A stretch of DNA of 64,000 nucleotides, taken from contig NZ_NJIH01000001.1 in NCBI RefSeq assembly GCF_002209565.1, forward strand, positions 62,001-126,000. The letters are read 5' to 3'. This DNA comes from Candidimonas nitroreducens (GTDB lineage: Bacteria; Pseudomonadota; Gammaproteobacteria; Burkholderiales; Burkholderiaceae_B). The notes below the pieces were generated by a model that had not been told where the DNA came from, did no database searches, and saw only the letters and a program-made list of their open reading frames with translations. Made by a program: the position numbers and the translations under genes. Shown here piece by piece: positions 46,493 to 54,380 of the stretch (position 1 is its first letter; the number at the start of each line of letters is the position of its first letter).

Positions 46493-46518
46493 GTTTCTGT
46501 TTAAGAAGGGGCTGTCTA

Positions 46519-47046
46519 GTGTCGGCTGCGGAACCTGCCATGCAGCAGGGTATGCACACGCTCTATCGTGACCATCACGGCTGGTTGCTGGGGTTTCTTC
46601 GCCGCAAGCTGGGCAATTCGCCCGATGCGGCCGACCTTGCCCAGGACACCTTCGTGCGCTTGCTGGCCACCCCCGACAGCACGCCGGAGAAGCAGGCCAA
46701 TTGGCAGTTGGAGCAGCCGCGCGCCTACCTTGCGGTCATCGCCAAACGGCTGGTGAGCAACCTCTATCGGCGGCGGTCGCTGGAACAAGCCTATATCGAG
46801 GCCCTGGCCTCGATGCCGGAACCTGTGGCGCCTTCGGAAGAGCAGCGGCTCATCATCTTCGAAACGCTGCAGGAGATCGATGCGCTGCTGGGCGGCCTGC
46901 CCGCAAAGACTCGCGCCGCTTTCCTGATGGCCCAGCTGGAGGGCCTGGGCTATGACGACATTGCGGCACGGCTCGCGGTCAGCGAGCGCACGGCCAGGCG
47001 GTACGTTGCCCAGGCATTGGCACGATGCATACTCCTGATGGAATAG
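46519..47046 (+). CDS. ECF sigma factor, FecI type (set 1)
   Basis: 175 residues from GTG 46519, which has AAGAAGGGG before it; ATG 46540 is a possible alternative. Sigma-2 region: LYRDHHGWLLGFLRRKLG and DAADLAQDTFVRLLA; sigma-4: LEGLGYDDIAARLAVSERTA. It directs RNA polymerase to the receptor gene of its set when the FecR-type partner signals. The anti-sigma gene overlaps its end by 22 bp. Iron control via the Fur-like site upstream. Confidence 0.92.
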   Translation: MSAAEPAMQQGMHTLYRDHHGWLLGFLRRKLGNSPDAADLAQDTFVRLLATPDSTPEKQANWQLEQPRAYLAVIAKRLVSNLYRRRSLEQAYIEALASMPEPVAPSEEQRLIIFETLQEIDALLGGLPAKTRAAFLMAQLEGLGYDDIAARLAVSERTARRYVAQALARCILLME

Positions 47047-48041
47047 GCCTGTTTCCGCAGGGCGGCAAGGGCGGTTTGAGCGAAGCCGTAGCCCTGCAAG
47101 CGGCCGAATGGTTCCTGCTGCTGAAGTCTGACCAGGCGTCGCAGGAGGATCATGCGCGCCTGCGGGAATGGCGCCAGGCCGACGCGGCGCATGAGCTCGC
47201 CTGGCAGCGCGTCCAGCGGCTGGAACAGAAGCTGGGCCATGTGCCGGCCGCATTGTCGATGCCGGTGTTGAACCGCGGCGCGCGGCTGGATCGGCGCACG
47301 GCCGTCAAGGCCCTGGCGTTCTTGCTGATCGCGCCGCCCGCGGCATGGGTCGCCTGGCGCGCCTCGCCTGCGCGCGAGTGGCTGGCCGACTATCGCACCG
47401 CGACGGGTGAAATGCGTGAGCTGAAGCTGGCCGATGGCTCGCGTGTCTGGCTGAATACCGCTACCGCTGTGGATGTGGCTTACGGCGACAAGGAGCGCCT
47501 GGTTCGGTTGCGTGCAGGAGAAATCCTGGTCGAAACGGCACCGGATATTGTGCCGCCGGACAATGCGGCCTATCGCCCTTTTATCGTGGCTTCGGCGCAT
47601 GGCCGGCTGCGGGCGCTCGGCACGCGATTCGTCGTGCGGGATACCGGCGGCAGCCGTACCCATCTTGCCGTGCTGGAGGGCGCCGTCGAAGTGCGCCCGA
47701 TGGATGCTGCGGACGATGCCGTGGTATTGCAGGCGGGGCAACAGGTGGATTTTTCTTCCCACGCCGTGGGCAGGGCGTCGGCGGCTGGTTCGCAGGCAGC
47801 GGATTGGGCAAGCGGCGTGCTTCGGGTCAAGAACATGCGCCTGGGCGACTTCGTCGCCGAACTGGGACGCTATCGGCCGGGCGTGCTGCGCTGCGACCCC
47901 GCGGTAGCGGGCCTGCGGATCTCCGGCGTATTCCAGTTGCACGATACCGGTGCAGTGCTCGACAGCTTGCAGCGCGCGCTTCCGGTGGCAGTGGTCTATC
48001 GGACTCGTTACTGGGTCACGGTGACACAAGCTGGCAGCTGA
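47025..48041 (+). CDS. FecR-type anti-sigma factor/transmembrane sensor (set 1)
   Basis: 338 residues from ATG 47025, overlapping the sigma gene. The N-terminal cytoplasmic part (QAAEWFLLLKSDQASQEDHA) binds the sigma factor; RRTAVKALAFLLIAPPAA is a single membrane segment preceded by a twin Arg; the periplasmic FecR domain follows (DYRTATGEMRELKLADGSRV) and ends in a short domain that contacts the receptor. It relays the occupied receptor signal to the sigma factor. Confidence 0.93.
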   Translation: MHTPDGIGLFPQGGKGGLSEAVALQAAEWFLLLKSDQASQEDHARLREWRQADAAHELAWQRVQRLEQKLGHVPAALSMPVLNRGARLDRRTAVKALAFLLIAPPAAWVAWRASPAREWLADYRTATGEMRELKLADGSRVWLNTATAVDVAYGDKERLVRLRAGEILVETAPDIVPPDNAAYRPFIVASAHGRLRALGTRFVVRDTGGSRTHLAVLEGAVEVRPMDAADDAVVLQAGQQVDFSSHAVGRASAAGSQAADWASGVLRVKNMRLGDFVAELGRYRPGVLRCDPAVAGLRISGVFQLHDTGAVLDSLQRALPVAVVYRTRYWVTVTQAGS

Positions 48042-48164
48042 GCTTGGAGGCTGCGACGGTTCCATCGTTACGAATTTCTTTGCCGACGCCTGTCCATTTT
48101 CCGGATCTCGCGTGTGAAGCAGGTAGGAGCCTCACTTCATACATTTCCGGGAGAAAAAGTCATC

Positions 48165-50639
48165 ATGGCCCGTCGCCGTCATCTTTCCTGCGCAACCGGC
48201 ACCCTCGGTCGCACTGCCCTGTCGCAAGCCATGCAAGGCCTTGTGTTTGCCTTTGCCTGCGCCGCGTGCGCTACTGTACAGGCACAGCCAGCGGCAGCTT
48301 CCCGAACGGCCACGCAGGCGGCCGATTTCAGGCAGCCATACAAGATCGCGCCCGGGGCGCTGGACGATGCCCTGGCGAACTTCGCCGCAGCGGCGCGTGT
48401 GAGCCTGACCATTCCTCCCGTGCTGACCCGCGGGAAGACAGCGGCCGGCCTGGACGGCAGCTACACCGTTGGCGAAGGGTTTGCCCGCCTGCTTGCCGGC
48501 TCGGGGCTGGAAGCGGTCGCCGGCAGCGGGGGCGTCTATGTATTGCGCCAGGCGCCCGCGGACATTTCGGGAGCCGGGGTGACGACCCTGCCGGCCATCG
48601 CGGTGCAAGGCCAGGCGGGCACGGGCGGGCTGCCGCCCGTCTATGCCGGCGGGCAGGTCGCGAGTGGCGGCCGCCTGGGGATGCTGGGCAACACGGACGT
48701 CATGGATACACCCTTCAACCAGACGAGCTATACGTCGGAGCTGATCGCCGATCAGCAAGCCCGTAGCGTCGGCGATGTGCTGGACAACGATCCTTCTGTG
48801 CGCCGCGCCTGGCCGGCCAGCGGGTTCTACGAATATTTCCAGATCCGGGGATTCAACGTCAATAGCGGCGACATTGCCTTCAATGGCTTGTATGGCATCA
48901 TCCCGCGATACGGCGCCGTGCCGGTCGATTTCGCCGAGCGTATCGAGGTGCTGAAAGGGCCGAGCGCGCTGCTCGGCGGCATGTCCCCGAACGGCGTGGT
49001 CGGCGGCGCGATCAACCTCGTGCCCAAGCGGGCGGGGAACGATCCGCTGACACGCCTGTCGCTGGGCTTGGAGTCGGACTCGCTGTGGCATACCAATGTA
49101 GACATAGGTCGGCGCTTCGGGCAGAACAAGGAATGGGGCGTGCGCTTCAATGGCGGCTATAGCAGCGGCGACACGTACATCGATGGCCAGTCGAAGCGCG
49201 GCAGCAATACGGGTTCCCTGGCACTGGATTATCGGGGAGACCGCGTGCGCGTGGCATTGGATGCCTACCGCATCGAAGACCGGAACCGGGACGGATCGTC
49301 CCTGGCCGTAAGCCTGGCCGATGGCCTGACAGCTGTGCCTCGCGCGCCGGACGGGAGCACCAATATCTCTCCCTGGGCGAGCGGCAATGCGAGAACCGAG
49401 GGGGTCGTGCTGAGCGGCGAGGTCGATCTTGCGGATCACTTGACGGCCTACGCCAAGGCCGGCTACCGACACTATCAGTACAGCGGTTATTTGCTCAGCA
49501 GCGTCTACAACGTCCAGGCAAACGGCGACGCCAACACCTTGGTGATGCAGTTTCCTTATGACACGCATGGAGACTCGGAAGAGATCGGCTTGCGCGGCGC
49601 CTTCGATACCGGGCCAGTGCGCCACACGCTTGTTTTGAGCGGGGCCCGGCAGACGGACTACGTGAAGGACAACTATTCATACAACCCATTTACGACGAAT
49701 ATCTATGCCCCGCGCACGCCTGTGCTGCCGTCGGAATCGGTGCAGCCCCTCAAGGATTCGACGATGGAGTTGAGCAGCCTGGCCGTGGCCGATACCTTGA
49801 GCATGTTCGACGAGCGCGTGCTGCTCACCCTGGGCGTGCGCCGGCAGAACGTGGAAACGGAGAATTTCGATCACAACAGCGGCGCAATGACCGCCCGCTA
49901 TGATCAGGGCGCATGGACCCCGATGCTCGGCCTGGTTGTGAAACCTTACGAGCATCTTTCGCTCTATGGCAATGTGATCGAAGGCCTGTCGGCAGGGGCG
50001 ACGGTAGGCAATACTTACCAGAACGCCGGGGAAGTATTTCCGCCCTACAAGACCAAGCAAATCGAGGTCGGCGCCAAGCTGGAAACGGGGCGCGTCACCA
50101 ACACGCTCAGCCTTTTCGAGATCAGAAAGCCCAGCACCCTGGCGGATTACAGTACTTCGCCATTGCCCACGCTGCGCCTCGATGGGGAGCAGCGCAACCG
50201 CGGCATCGAATGGAACATCTTCGGCGAAATCACGCCGCGCCTGCGCGTGCTGGGCGGCGTGACCTATATCCAGGGCCGGCTCACCAGGACGCAGGGCGGC
50301 GCCTACGACGGGAACGAGGCACCGGGAGCCGCGCCTTGGGCGACCAACCTGGGGGTCGAGTGGGATGTGCCCGGCATAGCCGGCCTGACGCTTTCGGGCC
50401 GTGTCATCAACACCAGTTCGCAGTACGTGGACAACGCCAACAAGCTCAAGATACCGAATTGGACCCGCGTGGACGTCGGTGCGCGCTACGCCACCAAGGT
50501 CAGCGCAACCCCGGTCGTTTTCCGTGCGGGCATTCACAATCTATTCGACAAGAACTATTGGGAGGGCGTCAACTCCCCGGGCACGATTACCCTTGGCGCT
50601 CCGCGTACCTTCATGCTTTCGGCTACGATAGATTTTTGA
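48165..50639 (+). CDS. TonB-dependent siderophore receptor with STN signalling domain (set 1)
   Basis: 824 residues from ATG 48165, with GGGAG nearby. Signal peptide ending ATVQAQP; STN domain at about 50-130 (YKIAPGALDDALANFAAAAR); TonB-box-like TTLPAIAVQG; plug domain (SVGDVLDNDPSVRR then RGFNVNSGDIAFNG); 22-strand barrel to a terminal Phe in MLSATIDF. It resembles the FpvA/FoxA group of hydroxamate or mixed siderophore receptors. The STN domain makes it a signal source for the preceding FecR. Ligand unknown. Confidence 0.95.
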   Translation: MARRRHLSCATGTLGRTALSQAMQGLVFAFACAACATVQAQPAAASRTATQAADFRQPYKIAPGALDDALANFAAAARVSLTIPPVLTRGKTAAGLDGSYTVGEGFARLLAGSGLEAVAGSGGVYVLRQAPADISGAGVTTLPAIAVQGQAGTGGLPPVYAGGQVASGGRLGMLGNTDVMDTPFNQTSYTSELIADQQARSVGDVLDNDPSVRRAWPASGFYEYFQIRGFNVNSGDIAFNGLYGIIPRYGAVPVDFAERIEVLKGPSALLGGMSPNGVVGGAINLVPKRAGNDPLTRLSLGLESDSLWHTNVDIGRRFGQNKEWGVRFNGGYSSGDTYIDGQSKRGSNTGSLALDYRGDRVRVALDAYRIEDRNRDGSSLAVSLADGLTAVPRAPDGSTNISPWASGNARTEGVVLSGEVDLADHLTAYAKAGYRHYQYSGYLLSSVYNVQANGDANTLVMQFPYDTHGDSEEIGLRGAFDTGPVRHTLVLSGARQTDYVKDNYSYNPFTTNIYAPRTPVLPSESVQPLKDSTMELSSLAVADTLSMFDERVLLTLGVRRQNVETENFDHNSGAMTARYDQGAWTPMLGLVVKPYEHLSLYGNVIEGLSAGATVGNTYQNAGEVFPPYKTKQIEVGAKLETGRVTNTLSLFEIRKPSTLADYSTSPLPTLRLDGEQRNRGIEWNIFGEITPRLRVLGGVTYIQGRLTRTQGGAYDGNEAPGAAPWATNLGVEWDVPGIAGLTLSGRVINTSSQYVDNANKLKIPNWTRVDVGARYATKVSATPVVFRAGIHNLFDKNYWEGVNSPGTITLGAPRTFMLSATIDF

Positions 50640-50660
50640 CTGGTCTGATCGAACACGAGC

Positions 50661-51821
50661 ATGTCTTCTTCAATACATAGGGGCTGGGTGCTTACGCATA
50701 AATGGTCCAGTTTGATCTGCACCGTCTTTTTGCTAGTGATTTGCGCCACCGGGCTGCCTTTGGTTTTTTCCGAGCAAATCCACGACTGGCTGGAGCCGCA
50801 CACCTATGTGCAACTGCCTGCGGGCACGCCGAACGCCAGCCTCGACGAGCTGGCCTCGTCCGCCCGTGCTTTGTATCCGCAGGAAGTCGTGACCTCGATC
50901 TTCGTGGACGACGACGAGCCGCAGGCCTACGTCTGGATGGCGCCGTCGTTCGAAACGGCCAAGCGCGATCCGAAGTCCGGGCACTTCGTGCGCTTCGACA
51001 CGCGCACGGCCCAGGTGCTGGAGCAATCCAAGCCGATCGGGCAGCGTCCGCTGGGCTTCATGGACTGGATGCTGCGCTTGCACATGGATTTGTTCGCCGA
51101 CTTGGCCGGCGAGCTGTTCCTGGGGGCGATGGCGGCGCTGTTCGTTGCCGCGATCGTGTCCGGCGTGGTGCTGTATGGGCCCTTCATGAGAAAGCTCGAT
51201 TTCGGCACGGTGCGTTCGGGCCGCAGCCGGCGCCTGAAATGGTTGGATCTGCACAACCTCCTGGGCGCCGTGACGCTGGCCTGGGCCTTCGTGGTGGGGG
51301 CCACGGGCCTGATGAACGAGCTGTCCACGCCCTTGTTCGCGGTCTGGCAGCGCACCGATGTCAAGGCCCTGCTGCAGTCCTATCGGAACGAGCCGATGCC
51401 GCCCCAGGCCGGATTGAGTTCGGTGCAGGCCGCCTACGACACAGCCCGGCGCGCGGCGCCGGGCACGACGTTCACCGGCATCACCTATCCCGGCGCCGAA
51501 GGCGGCAGCCCCTATCATTACTTGCTCTGGGGGCACGGCAGCAGCACGCTGACTTCACGGCTGTTCACCCCGGTGCTGGTGGATGCCCGCAGCGGTGCGC
51601 TGACGGCGGTCGTGAAAATGCCCTGGTACCTGCGGGTACTGGAGGTCTCTCGCCCGCTGCACTTCGGCGACTATGGTGGCCTGCCGCTGAAGATCATCTG
51701 GGCGTTGCTCGATCTCATCACCATCGTGGTGCTGTGCAGCGGCCTGTATCTGTGGTTCGCTCGGCGCAGGACTCGTGCAGGGCGCCTGGAGCGGCTCGTC
51801 ACGGCACGGGTGAGCAGATGA
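50661..51821 (+). CDS. PepSY-associated membrane protein (siderophore-iron handling)
   Basis: 386 residues, with a first membrane segment at SLICTVFLLVICATGLPLVF, then a periplasmic stretch with the PepSY fold and three further segments (LFLGAMAALFVAAIVSGVVL, GAVTLAWAFVVGATGLMNE, IIWALLDLITIVVLCSGLYL). Conserved His residues within or near segments (LTHKW, RLHMD, DLHNL, PLHFG) are the haem or metal ligands of this family. Related proteins are associated with ferric-siderophore reduction in the inner membrane. Starts 22 bp after the receptor, so co-transcribed. Confidence 0.9.
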   Translation: MSSSIHRGWVLTHKWSSLICTVFLLVICATGLPLVFSEQIHDWLEPHTYVQLPAGTPNASLDELASSARALYPQEVVTSIFVDDDEPQAYVWMAPSFETAKRDPKSGHFVRFDTRTAQVLEQSKPIGQRPLGFMDWMLRLHMDLFADLAGELFLGAMAALFVAAIVSGVVLYGPFMRKLDFGTVRSGRSRRLKWLDLHNLLGAVTLAWAFVVGATGLMNELSTPLFAVWQRTDVKALLQSYRNEPMPPQAGLSSVQAAYDTARRAAPGTTFTGITYPGAEGGSPYHYLLWGHGSSTLTSRLFTPVLVDARSGALTAVVKMPWYLRVLEVSRPLHFGDYGGLPLKIIWALLDLITIVVLCSGLYLWFARRRTRAGRLERLVTARVSR

Positions 51822-51933
51822 ACCCGAGTGACTGCTGGGTCATATGATGGGGCCAGCGATGAAGTGTTTTCCGCCACATATATTTCGGGCTTGAACAACC
51901 TTTCAGAAGTGCATACCGTTGAGGACAGAAGAC

Positions 51934-52281
51934 ATGCCAGAAGGACGAAATGTATGGTTGTTCTCATACGGAACATTGCAGCTCGAGAACGTCCAGATCG
52001 AATCCTTCGGTCGCCTGCTGGAGGCCGAGGCCGATGCCATGCCCGGCTACAGCCAGACGATGGTAGAGATCACCGACCCTGAAGTTCTCCGTAAAAGCGG
52101 GCAGAAATTTCATCCCATAGTCGCGGCCACGGGAAATCCGGCCGACGAAGTCCCCGGCAAGGTTTTTCGCATCACGCAGGCGGAGTTGGCCGCGGCCGAT
52201 AGTTACGAAGTTTCCGATTACAAGCGTGTTCTGGTTCGGCTCAAGTCTGGCAAGGATGCATGGGTGTATGTTCGCGCCTAA
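51934..52281 (+). CDS. Gamma-glutamylcyclotransferase-fold (AIG2-like) protein
   Basis: 115 residues from ATG 51934; a TTG at 51919 would add five residues. VWLFSYGTLQLENVQ contains the Y-G-[ST]-L substrate-loop motif and AADSYEVSDYKRVLV holds the catalytic Glu position. Family members cut gamma-glutamyl amines or act on glutathione-like compounds; the substrate here is unknown. It lies between the two iron-signalling sets and has no obvious iron role. Confidence 0.85.
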   Translation: MPEGRNVWLFSYGTLQLENVQIESFGRLLEAEADAMPGYSQTMVEITDPEVLRKSGQKFHPIVAATGNPADEVPGKVFRITQAELAAADSYEVSDYKRVLVRLKSGKDAWVYVRA

Positions 52282-52544
52282 AGGCAGGGAGAGCATTGCA
52301 GCATGACGCTATCGGCCAAAGAGGCCGCGTAGGGCCGAAGTTCAGCGCCGCGGCCATGTGCCGCGCCCAGGCGCTGACTTCCACCTTGCCGATCATCGGT
52401 GTCGGGCTGAACGCCTGTGCCGGACGGTAGTGGTTTTTGAGCGCATGGGAACTTCGTCTGGTGTAGGGCGACCGGCCCGTTGAAGCTTGTGATCTCTTTT
52501 TGAACAGGGCGCCCGTATGGCGTTGCAAAAATCGCCTCTAATGG
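52282..52544. other. Gap without a recognisable gene
   Basis: The minus strand has a 95-residue frame with WARHMAAALNFGP that resembles nothing I recognise and has no ribosome site. The right end, from 52545, is AT-rich and carries the Fur-like site. Probably remnant sequence plus the promoter of sigma factor 2. Confidence 0.4.
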
Positions 52545-52571
52545 CGATAATTGATATTAATTCTTATTTAG
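52545..52571. promoter_or_regulatory. Fur box-like sequence before sigma factor 2
   Basis: GATAATTGATATTAATTC followed by TTATTTAG contains GATAAT half-sites in the spacing of Fur boxes and is markedly AT-rich. It sits 25 bp before ATG 52597, overlapping the expected promoter. Confidence 0.65.
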
Positions 52572-52596
52572 ATTGGTGCTGCGCTATGCAGACACC

Positions 52597-53118
52597 ATGG
52601 ATCAGCCCGTGCCAGATCAGGCATCTTCACCCAGCGTCGAGACTCTTTACTACAGCCATCATGGGTGGCTGCAGGGATGGCTGCGCCGCAAGCTCGGCAA
52701 TGCGTTCGACGCGGCCGACCTGGCGCAGGACACCTTCGTGCGCGTGCTTCGTGGACGCGAACAGGGGGCTATCCGGGAGCCGCGGGCTTATCTCACCACT
52801 ATTGCCAACGGCCTGGTCGTCAGCCACTGGCGCCGCAAGGCGCTCGAACAGGCTTGGCTCGACACTCTGGCAGTGCAGGCGGAAGCGGTCGCGCCATCCC
52901 CCGAGCAGCGTGCTTTGATCCTGGAAACGCTGGAAGAGATTGCCGCCTTGCTCGATGGTTTGCCCTCTCGCGTCCGGGAAGTCTTTCTATTTTCCCAGAT
53001 CGACGGTCTGACATACCCAGAGATCGCTGTCCGCCTGGGCATCACCGTCAACGTGGTGCAAAAGGCCATGACCCGAGCCATGGCACAGTGCTACAAGGCA
53101 CTGTACGTCGGTGGCTGA
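52597..53118 (+). CDS. ECF sigma factor, FecI type (set 2)
   Basis: 173 residues from ATG 52597; a TTG at 52573 is in frame too. Sigma-2: SHHGWLQGWLRRKLGNAFDA and ADLAQDTFVRVLRG; sigma-4: LTYPEIAVRLGITVNVVQ. Nearly the same length and order as the set 1 sigma, but not close in sequence, so the two sets probably do not recognise the same promoters. Followed by its FecR partner. Confidence 0.92.
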   Translation: MDQPVPDQASSPSVETLYYSHHGWLQGWLRRKLGNAFDAADLAQDTFVRVLRGREQGAIREPRAYLTTIANGLVVSHWRRKALEQAWLDTLAVQAEAVAPSPEQRALILETLEEIAALLDGLPSRVREVFLFSQIDGLTYPEIAVRLGITVNVVQKAMTRAMAQCYKALYVGG

Positions 53119-53134
53119 TGGCCTTTGCTCGCTA

Positions 53135-54202
53135 ATGGAAGATTCCGCCCGCTCCCCTTTGGATATCGCAGCCCCGGGTGCCGCCTCTGCCGTGGCGGGC
53201 GAGCCCGGAGGCGGGCATATCCCCGAGGCCATCGTGGAACGGGCCGTTGCCTGGTATGTGCGGCTTGCATCGGGCACAGCGACAGCTGGGGATCGGGCAG
53301 AATTCGACCGCTGGCGGGCGGCCCACCCCGATCATGCCCAGGCCTGGGCGCGCCTCGAGCACCTGGGCACCCGCTTGCAAGGCAGCGCAACGCGTGTCGC
53401 TCCGGCCCTTACCCGGGCGACGCTGGCACGGGCAGCCTCTTTTTCCAGCCGGCGCCGGGCGTTCAAGCGGTTGGCGTGGATCGGCGCGGGCGGCGCCGGC
53501 CTTTATCTCTTCCAGGATCAGGTTCCTTGGCGCAGCGAGCTTGCCATTGCGCTCTCGGATGTGCACACGTCGACCGGCGAGCGCCGCAGCCTGGTGCTTG
53601 CGGATGGAACGCGGCTGTTGCTGAACACGGCTACGGCCGTCGATTTGCGTTTCAGCGCCCGCGAACGCCGCATCGTCCTGCGCGGCGGCGAAATCATGAT
53701 CGCTACAGCGCAGGATCCCGCCCGCCGGCCGTTCATTGTCGCCACGGCTGACGGAGAATTGAGGCCCATCGGAACCCGGTTCACGGTGCGACGCGACGCC
53801 GATGCCGGCGACCGGCACTACACCCAGCTCGCCGTAACCGAAGGCGCCGTCCAGGTTCGCGCGATACACGCAGGGCCGTTGCTCGTTCAAGCTCATCAAC
53901 AGGTGCGTTTCACGCCCGACCGTATCGAGGCGCCTGTAGCGCTGGACGAAGATGGGCAGGGGTGGATCCATGGCATGTTCTCGGCCGAAGGCATGCGGCT
54001 GGCCGACTTTGTCGCCGAGTTGAGCCGCTACCGCCATGGAAGGCTGCGTTGCGCGCCGGAAGTGGCGAACCTGCGTATTACCGGCGTCTGGCCCCTGGAC
54101 GGCCCCGATGCGACGGAACGGATACTCGACTCGCTGGGGCGGCGTCTGCCCGTACGGATAGTCCGTTACACCCGATACTGGGTGACGGTGGCTGCCCGAT
54201 GA
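53135..54202 (+). CDS. FecR-type anti-sigma factor/transmembrane sensor (set 2)
   Basis: 355 residues from ATG 53135; a GTG at 53111 would overlap the sigma gene and is also plausible, neither having a ribosome site. Cytoplasmic domain (AVAWYVRLASGTATAGDRAE), SRRRAFKRLAWIGAGGAGLY membrane segment with Arg cluster, FecR domain (DVHTSTGERRSLVLADGTRL) and a C-terminal receptor-contact domain (MRLADFVAELSRY). Sensor of set 2; its receptor gene is interrupted (see 54381), so it may have lost its input. Confidence 0.92.
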   Translation: MEDSARSPLDIAAPGAASAVAGEPGGGHIPEAIVERAVAWYVRLASGTATAGDRAEFDRWRAAHPDHAQAWARLEHLGTRLQGSATRVAPALTRATLARAASFSSRRRAFKRLAWIGAGGAGLYLFQDQVPWRSELAIALSDVHTSTGERRSLVLADGTRLLLNTATAVDLRFSARERRIVLRGGEIMIATAQDPARRPFIVATADGELRPIGTRFTVRRDADAGDRHYTQLAVTEGAVQVRAIHAGPLLVQAHQQVRFTPDRIEAPVALDEDGQGWIHGMFSAEGMRLADFVAELSRYRHGRLRCAPEVANLRITGVWPLDGPDATERILDSLGRRLPVRIVRYTRYWVTVAAR

Positions 54203-54380
54203 TTCATTGTGCTTGCGCTGCCTGGGTTTCGGGTAGGCGATAGATACATCAAATTACAAATTGCCTGGCAGGTTTTTCGATCTCATGCGGCTTCCTTTCT
54301 AGAAGCCCTCGGGGATTGTTTTTATCCGTTCCTCGTCGGCGCTTTTCTTGATAACAAGCATCTACCGAGGAATCCGCATT

